Of a stretch of 64,000 bases of DNA, positions 55,866 to 64,000 are shown one piece after another. Every line of letters begins with the position of its first letter. Position 1 is the stretch's first letter. The DNA is from Clostridia bacterium (lineage in GTDB: Bacteria > Bacillota > Clostridia > Oscillospirales > Ruminococcaceae): NCBI GenBank assembly GCA_026001145.1, contig BNZN01000002.1:8390-72389 (forward strand). Reading direction: 5' to 3'. The notes beneath the pieces are model-generated. The model did no database searches, had not been told where the DNA came from, and saw only the letters and a program-made list of their open reading frames with translations. Made by a program: the position numbers and the translations under genes.

Positions 55866-57122
55866 ATGGAGCATAAATCTCAGAAAGAACCTCAAAAAGA
55901 AGCTGGGGAAAAGGGCAAAAAAAAGCCACAAGCTGCACAGAAGAAAGCGCATTCCCAATTGCCGTCATATAGCCTGGAGTTCAAAGAGTCTGAGAAACGA
56001 AATTTGGGGTTGGGACTAGGATATAAAGATCAAAATTTTAGAGAATTGGCGCAGAAAAACGTTAATTGGCGGAGTTGGCTAACAAAAAAGGATATGTTGC
56101 TTTTTCTGCGAAGACAATTTGAGGCGGCGAAAGGGTCCGATGCCTTTAAGTCGCTTGGAACTCAGAATCAAAACGATGTTATTAAGTTGGATGCGGCGCT
56201 GCGATATTTGGAGGGATTTTTGAACAGAAGAATGGATAACGAAATCCCCGAATTAATTACGAGGTCGTATCTGGGTTTGAACAGGGTAAGCCTTGGTTTG
56301 AGGAACGAAACTGAAAAGCAGGTTCGGATTGCTCTTCGTGATTCCGAAGAGGTTAAGGATGTTTCGTCTGATATTTGTCGCTTGGTGTTCATGAAAGGGT
56401 GGCATGGTTTACCATATAAAATTAGGCGGATGCTGTGGCGTGTTACGAAATGGGGCGTTGAAGAGGCAAATTTCAAGGTGGAAAATCAAGAATCAGTTAA
56501 CATGAATGATAACGTTGCTGTGGATTCAATTGAGTTTAGACGTTTGTTGGATGAGAAAAAGAGGTTGTTGGAAAGCAAGGAGCATGAGATTGCTCGATTG
56601 GGACGCAAACACTCTGGAGTTAAGAAGCGATATAAAACAGAAAAAGATATTATGCGCAGGGTTCCGAAGGTTTCTTTGTTGCAGAGAGCCCAAGATGCTT
56701 TTGCTTCTTTGATGGGTTGTGGGGCTAAAATTAGGCGTAATCCGGAAATGGCTACTGAGGGAGCGCGTAGTAAATACAGAGCCACTAAAGAACAGACTGA
56801 TTATGACAGGATTTCTTTGTTTTATGACGAAATGTTTGCCCGGGTTGATGAAAAGTTGGATCTATTTATTATGGTTCGTAAGAGAAGATTTGAGGATAAC
56901 GAATATGGCGGGACAGCTGATAGACCGATCTTTAAAAATTGCATAGCGGATGCGGCGAGACCATGCGAGCGATATATGGATACTTTAAGGCAGATTGTTG
57001 ACAAAACGCGCGAGCTCGCTGTTCCCCATAGTTTTGCGGTTGCAGGTGACGGAGATGCGAATGAGGTTTTGCCGGCCTTGAGAAGTTTTTCACAGAAGGC
57101 ATTAGATGTTATTTGGAGTTGA
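55866..57122 (+). CDS. Conserved-looking protein of unknown function in eCIS-type cluster
   Basis: 418 residues. The ATG at 55866 (GGGGTGGG upstream) is preferred over TTG 55836. A basic Lys/Gln/Ala-rich N-terminus of ~40 residues precedes a mostly helical protein with many Arg/Lys. A coiled-coil stretch (~220-265: LLDEKKRLLESKEHEIARLG) lies near the middle. No signal peptide or TM helix, so cytoplasmic. I do not recognise the family. It starts 33 bases after the ATPase gene and overlaps the next gene by 17 bases, indicating a translationally coupled operon and a role in the same system. Confidence 0.6.
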   Translation: MEHKSQKEPQKEAGEKGKKKPQAAQKKAHSQLPSYSLEFKESEKRNLGLGLGYKDQNFRELAQKNVNWRSWLTKKDMLLFLRRQFEAAKGSDAFKSLGTQNQNDVIKLDAALRYLEGFLNRRMDNEIPELITRSYLGLNRVSLGLRNETEKQVRIALRDSEEVKDVSSDICRLVFMKGWHGLPYKIRRMLWRVTKWGVEEANFKVENQESVNMNDNVAVDSIEFRRLLDEKKRLLESKEHEIARLGRKHSGVKKRYKTEKDIMRRVPKVSLLQRAQDAFASLMGCGAKIRRNPEMATEGARSKYRATKEQTDYDRISLFYDEMFARVDEKLDLFIMVRKRRFEDNEYGGTADRPIFKNCIADAARPCERYMDTLRQIVDKTRELAVPHSFAVAGDGDANEVLPALRSFSQKALDVIWS

Positions 57123-57693
57123 TGTTGGGGGTAATGGCTTGGTGACAACAGCGGAAGTTTTGGAATGTCTTGAGTTTGTTTTTCGCGACAATGGATTCGA
57201 GAACATTTTCAAAAGAGAATTGGATTTGGGTGAACAAGGGAACAAAAGTGTGCTTATTGCTGTTTCTGCTGTTGAAACAAACTTAAGAAAGGCCGATGTG
57301 ATTTATTCGGTTTGTCAGGTGGGTGGAGAAGAAGATGAAATTGGAGTTTTTAGGTTTGATATAGAGATAGAGGGGCCACGCACAACAGAGCATTTTTCGA
57401 AGTTGTGTGAATATGTTTCAATGATAGCTCCATATATGTTGCTAGGTTCGATTTATGTGCAAAAAAGCGAGGGTGATGTTAAAGTTCATTTGGGTTACGA
57501 TGCAGTTATCAGTTTGAAGCTAGCTCATGTTGACATTAAGGCGCTGCTGACTTTGATTTTATCGATGCTCTCCTGTGGTTTAACACTTTTGGTAAAACGT
57601 TTTTATGAAGTTGCGGTTGGCAACTTTGAGATTTTGGAAGATGTTGATTTGTTTAAACAAGATCTGGAGAACTTGGGTTCTTTGCGGGGCTGA
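57106..57693 (+). CDS. Small protein of unknown function in eCIS-type cluster
   Basis: 195 residues; ATG 57106 lies inside the end of the preceding gene, behind AGAAGG. The N-terminal ~130 residues are alternating beta/alpha (VLECLEFVFRD; RFDIEIEGPRTTEHFSKLCE). The C-terminal third has a hydrophobic stretch (ALLTLILSMLSCGLTLLV) that may be membrane-associated or a buried helix. Not recognised. Tight coupling to its neighbours places it in the same system. Confidence 0.55.
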   Translation: MLFGVDVGGNGLVTTAEVLECLEFVFRDNGFENIFKRELDLGEQGNKSVLIAVSAVETNLRKADVIYSVCQVGGEEDEIGVFRFDIEIEGPRTTEHFSKLCEYVSMIAPYMLLGSIYVQKSEGDVKVHLGYDAVISLKLAHVDIKALLTLILSMLSCGLTLLVKRFYEVAVGNFEILEDVDLFKQDLENLGSLRG

Positions 57694-57731
57694 AGCCCTA
57701 ATAAAACTTACAGAGGAAGGAAAATGTAAAT

Positions 57732-59519
57732 ATGTTGGGTGGTAGTTTTTTTCCGTTTGTTAAAAATAGGTTTTATTGTGGGAAGTTGTTGACTTCCAGT
57801 GACTTCACAGAGGAGCAGAAATATCTCAACAACAAAAGAAGGTTTTTGAACAAGATAATGTTTGGGCAAGGTGTGGTCAGTGGTTTTTATACCTATGCAA
57901 TTGATGATACCACCCTGATGATTGAATCTGGGGTTGCTTTGGATTCACATGGCCGCGAGGTTGTTTTGGAAAAGTCGCTTGTGAAAAAACTTTCAACAAT
58001 TGACGGCTTTAATGACATAAAAACAGGCAGATTGGGGTTGTTTGTTGAATATTGTGAACGGGAAATCAATCCACTTTATTCGCTGGCAAGGAATGAATCG
58101 GGTAAGGAATATGAATATAATCGAATAAGTGAAGAACTTAGGTTTTTTGTCAAGGACATGCAGGATGGTGAGACTAGGTGCAGTGGAGTGGATGAAAAAT
58201 TCATCGATTCCAAAGTGCTTTATGAAGATGTGGATTTCAGATTGAGGGTAAAAGTCCCGCGGTTTGCTTGCAGGGACTATGAGACGAATGTTGTTGCTTG
58301 CCTTGAAAAGCTTTCAGATTCAGATTTAGATTTTTCGGGTGAGTGGTTGGTTTATTGCCCCGGATTTGTTTGTGAAAGCGGAGACAACAAAGTCGCTTTT
58401 AAGATGGACAAGGTGAAACTGGAAAAAGGAGAAACGTTTGAGCTTTCGCAAAGTGTGAAGTTTGAAGGAACAAATATATCGGACAAAACAACATTCATTG
58501 TTAAGGAAGGCTCTGCCAAATTTGTTGTTGGCAAAAACAAGGCAAGTGTGCCCGAAAATGTGTTTTTGACAATTGAGATAAGAAAAAGCAAACCGCTGGA
58601 TTTGGTTAAAGAACAAATAACAAATTTGTCGATGGAACAGTTATTGGCGGAAGATGGACATTCGATTTGTGTGGCAGAAATCGAATTGGTTAAAGTTGAA
58701 GCTAAAGCATATGTTATAAACAAAGTGACACGTCCGGATGTTTACAGCCAGATATACATACCGATTCAGCAATATGCGATTGCTAAGATGCTTCAGTTTT
58801 ACCCAAAAACTGATTCGGTTGGCGGGCTTAGTCCAGTGATAGAAAGCGTAAAACCTGAATATGATGGCAATGTGAGGCTGGTTTCCACATTCAATTCTGT
58901 GATTGCGTCGGGTAGTGTTGAAATACCGATCACGCAGAATATCAAGCCTGGCAAGGTGATTTATTCCGATGAGATTATGCACAGTCTAGGTGCTGGAGAT
59001 GTTTTTGTTGACGTGGGTGTTGAATATGTGTTGAACAGCAAAGGAAACAATGTAAGCAGAAAGATTGTTTATGGGGATAGTAGCGTATTTAAAGATAGTT
59101 TGCCGGGAACTATACATGCGTCCAAGGCAGTCAAAATTATGTGTGAAAAAGGAACGTTTGTTGTCGGAATCAGATTTGATGAACCAGCTAACATTTCTTG
59201 TGTGAAGTTGAAATGGTTTGCATTTAAAACTCCGGACTTTAGCAGCGTTGGTGAAGAAGATCAGTCACAAGAAAAATCGATATATGTCAAAAAGGATACT
59301 TTGGTTGTTGTGCCTAACGAAGTGGTGTGCATCGATGTTGGCTTTAATAACATGGGTGCGACAACGCTCAAATATGATGTTGTGGATAAAGATGGTGGAG
59401 TTGTTGATGTGTATAGTGCGCCAAACAAAGAGGGGGTCTATGAGGTCAGAATTTCTTGTACTAATGAGCCGGACATATATACTTATGCGTATGTAATTGT
59501 TATAAAGAAGGATGTTTAG
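57732..59519 (+). CDS. eCIS-associated accessory protein (baseplate/fibre-type)
   Basis: 595 residues, ATG with GGAAGGAAA upstream. The N-terminus NRFYCGKLLTSSDFTEEQKY followed by LNNKRRFLNKIMFGQGVVSG and GVALDSHGREVVL matches a pattern I associate with a family in eCIS loci (NRFYYGKLLT..DF..EQ.Y..KRR..NR...G.GVV.GL). The remainder (~150-595) is beta-rich: a middle domain with several Lys/Val strands and a C-terminal Ig-like domain (VPNEVVCIDVGFNNMG). It is expected to be part of, or dock onto, the baseplate or outer particle. This is the second gene here pointing to a contractile injection system. Confidence 0.65.
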   Translation: MLGGSFFPFVKNRFYCGKLLTSSDFTEEQKYLNNKRRFLNKIMFGQGVVSGFYTYAIDDTTLMIESGVALDSHGREVVLEKSLVKKLSTIDGFNDIKTGRLGLFVEYCEREINPLYSLARNESGKEYEYNRISEELRFFVKDMQDGETRCSGVDEKFIDSKVLYEDVDFRLRVKVPRFACRDYETNVVACLEKLSDSDLDFSGEWLVYCPGFVCESGDNKVAFKMDKVKLEKGETFELSQSVKFEGTNISDKTTFIVKEGSAKFVVGKNKASVPENVFLTIEIRKSKPLDLVKEQITNLSMEQLLAEDGHSICVAEIELVKVEAKAYVINKVTRPDVYSQIYIPIQQYAIAKMLQFYPKTDSVGGLSPVIESVKPEYDGNVRLVSTFNSVIASGSVEIPITQNIKPGKVIYSDEIMHSLGAGDVFVDVGVEYVLNSKGNNVSRKIVYGDSSVFKDSLPGTIHASKAVKIMCEKGTFVVGIRFDEPANISCVKLKWFAFKTPDFSSVGEEDQSQEKSIYVKKDTLVVVPNEVVCIDVGFNNMGATTLKYDVVDKDGGVVDVYSAPNKEGVYEVRISCTNEPDIYTYAYVIVIKKDV

Positions 59520-59520
59520 G

Positions 59521-60381
59521 ATGATGGACCTCTTTGGCAGAACGTTAGGAGAAGTTCGACCGGTTGCAGACAATGATATCAATGAAGTCGCGGTGTATAA
59601 AGATATCAAGACTGGCGACAAGTTTGTGGTGGTCAGGTTGAAGGATAGAGGAATCACAAAAAAGGTTCTGCAAATACTTTATGACAAAGATGAAAACAGT
59701 TTTTTGCCAAGTGAACTTTTTGTTGGTGGGGTTGTTGATAAGGGTGACATGATGTTAGTTTTTAACTACCTGCCAGAGCGTCGGTTGTTTTCTTATCTTA
59801 AATCGGATTCTTACTCTGCGCAGTATACAGTATCTGTGATAAGAAGTTTGGTTTTTAAGTTGATATCATTGAGGGTTCCTCCACCATTTATAAGATTGTT
59901 GCTTGCCAAAGATAATATCAACCTCAAAGAGGATGGTAGTGTATATTTTGGGACCCTGTTGGACTTTGAGATGATGGATTTTGAGACGAGCGAACAAGAT
60001 TGTGTGAGTGTGTGTCTGGACGTTGTAAATAGCATTATTTTGGAGTTTGATATCGGGGAAGATAAGAGATATAAAAATTTGGAAGCTATAAAGTTGTTTC
60101 TTAAGAAATATAAGAATGGTTCATATAACTCTGTGGTGGAGATTTATAATGATTTTAAGTTGAAAAGGCTTACGATTCCTCATTTTTATGATAATTGGTA
60201 CGCTGCTTTTTTAAAGCCGAGTAGATTGTTTAAAATTGGGAAGATATTGGTGATAGCAACACTTATTTGCGCCGCTCTTATGCTGGCTAGTTGGTTGCTT
60301 GATAAGAGTCCGTTTATGATTGGTTTTAAAAATCGAAAATTGAGTGTTATTGGCACGGTGGACATGATGTCGGAAAGATGA
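59521..60381 (+). CDS. Protein-kinase-like (pseudokinase?) membrane protein
   Basis: 286 residues; ATG 59521 lies two bases after the stop of the preceding gene (an ATG at 59512 overlaps it). The first ~200 residues look like a small, degenerate Ser/Thr kinase fold: VVVRLKD in place of the VAIK strand, and LLAKDNINLKEDGSVYFGTL then LDF in place of HRDxxxxN and DFG. The glycine loop is not obvious and the HRD His-Arg is absent. One TM helix (ILVIATLICAALMLASWLL) and a short C-terminal tail follow. Possibly a scaffold or sensor rather than an active kinase. Confidence 0.5.
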   Translation: MMDLFGRTLGEVRPVADNDINEVAVYKDIKTGDKFVVVRLKDRGITKKVLQILYDKDENSFLPSELFVGGVVDKGDMMLVFNYLPERRLFSYLKSDSYSAQYTVSVIRSLVFKLISLRVPPPFIRLLLAKDNINLKEDGSVYFGTLLDFEMMDFETSEQDCVSVCLDVVNSIILEFDIGEDKRYKNLEAIKLFLKKYKNGSYNSVVEIYNDFKLKRLTIPHFYDNWYAAFLKPSRLFKIGKILVIATLICAALMLASWLLDKSPFMIGFKNRKLSVIGTVDMMSER

Positions 60382-60447
60382 TGAATTAGATATTTTTTGT
60401 GCTATTAATAATCTTATTAGTATTAAGCAAACCGGAGGTGAAGCCAG

Positions 60448-63255
60448 GTGAAAAGCAAGACGAAAAAGATGCTTGGATGGATTTCTCTAGTAGGAGTGTT
60501 GATGGCTTATGTTGTGGGTGGTGTTGCCTACAACATGTTCAATCAAGGTGAAGTGTGTGAGTGTGAAAGAACCGTTGAACCAACTGATGATGGCAGATTC
60601 TATATGATGAAGAACAATGATTATAGTTCCGAAATTTTTCAGTTTGATAGCACCGGAACTATTTTGAAAATATACACAGAGAGAAATAGGTGGCCTTTGT
60701 CTTTGTGTCAGACTTCGTTCGAAGGAGTTATGAATTCAGATGGGTTGCACCTTTATTTTTTGAGAACCCACCGTAATGTGGCAACAAATTGCATAGAGCA
60801 ATATGAGATTGTCAGATTGGAAGATAGTGGGACACAGTTAGTTGCAAGGGATGTCTATACACCAGGGCCGGGTAAAGATCTGCCACAGGCTTGTGCCATA
60901 AGAGTTGAGGATGAGAAGGTTTATCTTACCTCTTTGTGGAGTGACAGGAAGATGGTTCAACTGGAAGAATTTGATGTGCTCGATTCGGGGGAATTATTCC
61001 TAAGGTCAACGAAAAAGTATGCTTCTCCGAATAAGGAGACAGTTGACAAAGCGATTTATTTACGCGGGAAGGTTGCTATTGTTTCGAATACGGGGAAGAT
61101 TTATCTTGCCGATGATTCTTCGGATCCGATTATTATATACCCGAAAGCAAGTGGGGATCCGAATGTGCCCACAGTTCAAAATGTGGTAGATTTTATTGCA
61201 GAAAACAATTCAGAGATTATTTTCTCGGATTCTGAGCCAAATTTGGTCTATAGATATAGTCTTTTGACTGGCGAAACGACCCAAAGTAGCGTAGCACAGT
61301 TCATGCACTCAGATGAGCTGTATACCTATGACATACTTTATGCTAGTGTGGATAATGAAAGAAATTATGCTGCAATTGCAACGAAAACTACCTATGATAA
61401 TGCGAAGGTTTATTCTTGGAACAGTGGTGAGGGTTCACTAGTTGTTCCCACTTTCCGAGTGCCCTTAAAGGTAGCAATAAGCATGTCTGCAGGGTTCATT
61501 TGGGTTTCGTGCGCTGTTACGTTGCTTGTGGTAATAATATATAGAATCTTTGGGTATGTGATAAATAGAAAGCGGAAAATTGTCTTCAGATTTATAAAGA
61601 TTGTTTCTGTGTTTGTTGGTGGTATTTTGATGTTTTTGGGAGTGAATGAATATAGAGAAATTTATGCGGCTCATTATAACACAAGGCGGAAATTGGCCTT
61701 TGAGCTAAGCAACCAGATTTTAGATAAAATACCTAGCGATATGGTGAAGAAATTGGGCAGGAACAGGTCAAGTTATTCGGAAGATTACAATGTGGTGCTA
61801 GAAAATTCGGAGATTGCGAACATGCAGGCAAGTGTCACCAAGAACGGGGATGGGATTTGTTATTATAACCAGGTTTTGGTGCTCAGCAATGAGGGAGATC
61901 TTTTGATTGGTCCCTCAAGTTATAACGGTTTTCTTATGCCAATTGAGAATATATATACAAGGGCCGATTGCGACCTTTTTTATGACACGTCAAAAACAAG
62001 CGAAACGCGGGTTGGGGACGTCGACAATGATTATGGCACGTGGATAGCATGTTCTATGCCGATCAAAGATAAAAATAACGACGTTGTTGGAGTGCTAGTT
62101 ACCTTAGTAGATACTGATGTAAATTACGATGTTGCGGTGGATGTGTTCCAGTATTGCGCTGTGGCAGGCAGTGCACTGGTCTTGTTGGTCTTTTTGATAT
62201 ATTTTTTCTTCAAAAAAGTGTTGATACCGCTAACCGACCTGGAAGAATCGTTCAAAGAAATTGCCAAAGGAAACTATGGGGTGCGGGTTTTGGGTGATTT
62301 AAATGACGAGTTTTCGAGCATTAACTCGACATTCAACAAAATGTGCGAAGAGGTCTCTAGTAGTGTATATAATTTAAGGCAGATTAAAGAAAACTATAAT
62401 AAATTCGTTTCAGAAATAGTATTTAAGATGTTTAAAGAAACGAATATCAGTAACATAAATGTGGGAGATAGTGTTGAGGCTGACTCCGTTTATGTGCTTC
62501 AAAGCGTTGGAGATTTGTATGATAATGAGCTAACCAAACCTTTTGTTAGGATGAGTGGCGGTAGTGCAGTTACTTTTCTGGATCGATTGTTTAGAGTTGT
62601 GAATAAATGTGCGGCGCGTAGTGGAGGGGCAGTTCTTGCCAACACTCTGGGGTTGGGAATTTTACGGGTTTTGTTTGAGCAAAACAAGGCAAATGAAGCG
62701 ATCGATTATTCTTTGGATGTGTCAGGTGCTATTATGGCGAGCTTTGACGAGATAACAAATTTGGATTTTGTAACACTGATTCACAAAGATAGGGCAGTTT
62801 TTGGCATAATTGGAGATGAAAATAATGCTTTTCCAGTCTTTAATTCTCGTGATATAGAGAGGTTAGTGAGAATAGTCCCGAAATTGAGGAAAATCGGCGT
62901 TAAAACGGTTGTTACGCGCTCTTTGGTTGACGAAGTCAAGAAGAAACATAGTGTGAGGTATATAGGTTTTGTTGGAACACCGGGGCTTGAAAGGCGGTTC
63001 GAGTTTTTTGAGATCTTAGATGGTTACGATTCAGGTGAGAAAAGTCAAAAACTGTCTACTAAGGCAACCTTCGAGAACGGGATAAAGATGTTTTATTCGG
63101 GTGAATTTTATGAGGCGAGGTCGGAATTCTCTAAGGTATTACAAGAATGTGCCGGTGATGAGGTGGCGAAATGGTACCTTTTGATGTGCGATAAATATTA
63201 CGCTAATCCTGATACGACGGTGTCATACGAGTTGTTAAGTGACGAAATTTATTGA
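60448..63255 (+). CDS. Large sensor-like membrane protein: HAMP plus degenerate cyclase-type domain
   Basis: 935 residues, GTG start with GGAGGTG upstream. TM1 (~10-27) is followed by a ~310-residue extracellular part that looks like a beta-propeller or NHL-type repeat region. TM2 and TM3 (~344-400) come next, then a second extracellular domain (~410-565), TM4 (~568-590), and a HAMP segment (LIPLTDLEESFKEIAKGNYG). A cytoplasmic domain laid out like a class III nucleotide cyclase follows (~650-870). In that domain the metal-binding Asp positions appear lost (GG.VLANTLGLGILRVLF where ..GD... is expected). A TPR-like C-terminus (YSGEFYEARSEFSKVLQ) ends the protein. Probably a signalling or positioning component, not an active cyclase. 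Confidence 0.55.
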   Translation: MKSKTKKMLGWISLVGVLMAYVVGGVAYNMFNQGEVCECERTVEPTDDGRFYMMKNNDYSSEIFQFDSTGTILKIYTERNRWPLSLCQTSFEGVMNSDGLHLYFLRTHRNVATNCIEQYEIVRLEDSGTQLVARDVYTPGPGKDLPQACAIRVEDEKVYLTSLWSDRKMVQLEEFDVLDSGELFLRSTKKYASPNKETVDKAIYLRGKVAIVSNTGKIYLADDSSDPIIIYPKASGDPNVPTVQNVVDFIAENNSEIIFSDSEPNLVYRYSLLTGETTQSSVAQFMHSDELYTYDILYASVDNERNYAAIATKTTYDNAKVYSWNSGEGSLVVPTFRVPLKVAISMSAGFIWVSCAVTLLVVIIYRIFGYVINRKRKIVFRFIKIVSVFVGGILMFLGVNEYREIYAAHYNTRRKLAFELSNQILDKIPSDMVKKLGRNRSSYSEDYNVVLENSEIANMQASVTKNGDGICYYNQVLVLSNEGDLLIGPSSYNGFLMPIENIYTRADCDLFYDTSKTSETRVGDVDNDYGTWIACSMPIKDKNNDVVGVLVTLVDTDVNYDVAVDVFQYCAVAGSALVLLVFLIYFFFKKVLIPLTDLEESFKEIAKGNYGVRVLGDLNDEFSSINSTFNKMCEEVSSSVYNLRQIKENYNKFVSEIVFKMFKETNISNINVGDSVEADSVYVLQSVGDLYDNELTKPFVRMSGGSAVTFLDRLFRVVNKCAARSGGAVLANTLGLGILRVLFEQNKANEAIDYSLDVSGAIMASFDEITNLDFVTLIHKDRAVFGIIGDENNAFPVFNSRDIERLVRIVPKLRKIGVKTVVTRSLVDEVKKKHSVRYIGFVGTPGLERRFEFFEILDGYDSGEKSQKLSTKATFENGIKMFYSGEFYEARSEFSKVLQECAGDEVAKWYLLMCDKYYANPDTTVSYELLSDEIY

Positions 63256-63299
63256 TTGGCATTTCAAAAATCCGATTCTTTCGTCGGAGGTGAGCATTC

Positions 63300-64000
63300 A
63301 TGCATCCTATCTTTAGCAGCTTTGGAACCATTTTTAGCAGAATTAAGGGTAATTTTGCCGGGATTTTCACGTCTTTTTCTAACCGCAATGTTAATGAGGT
63401 ACAGAAAGTTTCTGCAGGGGCTGCAAATAAACTTGATATTTCGAGAAAATTGTCCAGCAAGGTGGATTCTTTGAGGGAGAATCTGTTCTCACTAAAAAAA
63501 CCAAAGAGTTTGGACGATTATTACCGTTTTGGTGGGTTTTTGCTTTCAAAAAAATTGGGCAAAATGTTATTCGTGCTGGTTTTGATCGTGTGTTTGTGGT
63601 GCATGATATCCGTGTTCCTTCCCAAGCTAAAGTTGATGAAGAAATTGGAGCCGACTTCGGGAGCAAAAGACTGCTATTTTGATGCAAATAGTCTTAAGAA
63701 TTATACGGGTTCGGTTCGGGTATCTTCTAAAAAAAACGATGCCCGTTATGAGGGCAACCTGACAGAAGGAGTGGCTGAGGGTCTTGGGGTACTATATGAC
63801 AAGAACGCGAAGTTGCTTTATCGGGGTGACTTCTCAAATAACTGTTTTAATGGTAAGGGGGAATTATATTATGGTGACGGTCAGGTGCGATACATAGGGG
63901 AATTTTTGAGGAACTTGTTCAGCGGAGAAGGCACGCTTTATTCTGAAGATGGAAAGCTAAGCTATGTTGGGGCATTTTTGGGCGGGCGAAAGAATGGAAT
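63300..64000 (+). CDS. MORN-repeat membrane protein (runs off window)
   Basis: ATG 63300 (GGAGGTG upstream), open to the last base (233 codons visible). About 95 cytoplasmic residues precede a TM helix (MLFVLVLIVCLWCMISVFLP). Next come at least three and a half MORN repeats: RYEGNLTEGVAEGLGVLYD, LYRGDFSNNCFNGKGELYY, RYIGEFLRNLFSGEGTLYS, SYVGAFLGGRKNG. MORN repeats typically bind lipids or proteins. Its position after the sensor-like gene suggests it belongs to the same cluster. Confidence 0.75.
   Translation, partial: MHPIFSSFGTIFSRIKGNFAGIFTSFSNRNVNEVQKVSAGAANKLDISRKLSSKVDSLRENLFSLKKPKSLDDYYRFGGFLLSKKLGKMLFVLVLIVCLWCMISVFLPKLKLMKKLEPTSGAKDCYFDANSLKNYTGSVRVSSKKNDARYEGNLTEGVAEGLGVLYDKNAKLLYRGDFSNNCFNGKGELYYGDGQVRYIGEFLRNLFSGEGTLYSEDGKLSYVGAFLGGRKNG

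Overview
The window reads as chromosome of a Gram-positive, anaerobic member of the Clostridia, probably Oscillospirales/Ruminococcaceae-like. The supporting signs are a SCIFF peptide with its radical-SAM maturase, a Prp protease with an N-extended ribosomal protein L27, an anaerobic NrdD reductase, an FtsEX/M23 cell-wall block under a PucR-type regulator, and a clostridial-looking 16S rRNA. Housekeeping genes are intact. Many accessory genes carry frameshifts or nonsense codons, short transposable elements are common, and the 16S gene is followed by tRNA-Ile but no 23S. Together this suggests a decaying, host-restricted genome, possibly a symbiont; the lifestyle is inference.

Layout. 1-5.9 kb: a Lys/Ala-rich coiled-coil protein, a phage portal gene, a GLUG-repeat remnant, a small secreted protein, and a terminase pair in the opposite orientation to the portal. 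5.9-9.0 kb: two secreted or cell-surface proteins of unknown function. 9.2-11.1 kb: 16S rRNA and tRNA-Ile. 11.4-29.4 kb: mostly ordinary core genes (permease, yajC, SCIFF precursor, trxA, a tRNA methyltransferase, gyrB, ackA, ftsE-ftsX-M23, nhaC-like, SCIFF maturase, a frameshifted CPBP protease, rplU-prp-rpmA, obg). 30-43 kb: nrdD, a frameshifted secreted gene, thiI, a DUF1292 protein with a Cys-rich tail, an ABC-F ATPase between two mobile repeats, an ATP-grasp protein, an S41 protease and pcrA. 43-51.4 kb: a plastic region with a family of secreted proteins (all full-architecture copies damaged), an IS1-family element, a mobile repeat, a DUF4340 protein, a broken DAHP synthase and dnaA. 51.4-53.4 kb: recG. 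53.8-64 kb: a co-directional cluster running off the window. It starts with an AAA+ ATPase of the type linked to extracellular contractile injection systems (eCIS), and continues with an eCIS-type accessory protein, a kinase-like membrane protein, a HAMP/cyclase-like membrane protein and a MORN-repeat membrane protein.

Main discoveries. (1) The eCIS-associated cluster has an apparently degenerate signalling set. (2) The SCIFF precursor lacks the Cys and Thr that form the known thioether, although the maturase is intact. (3) A secreted-protein family has conserved ends, variable GC-rich centres and a lesion in every full copy. Several of its members share one promoter/leader cassette with an unrelated secreted family. 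(4) A 330-387 bp MITE has 11-bp terminal inverted repeats and 9-bp target duplications. All family assignments come from reading the sequence; no database search was run.
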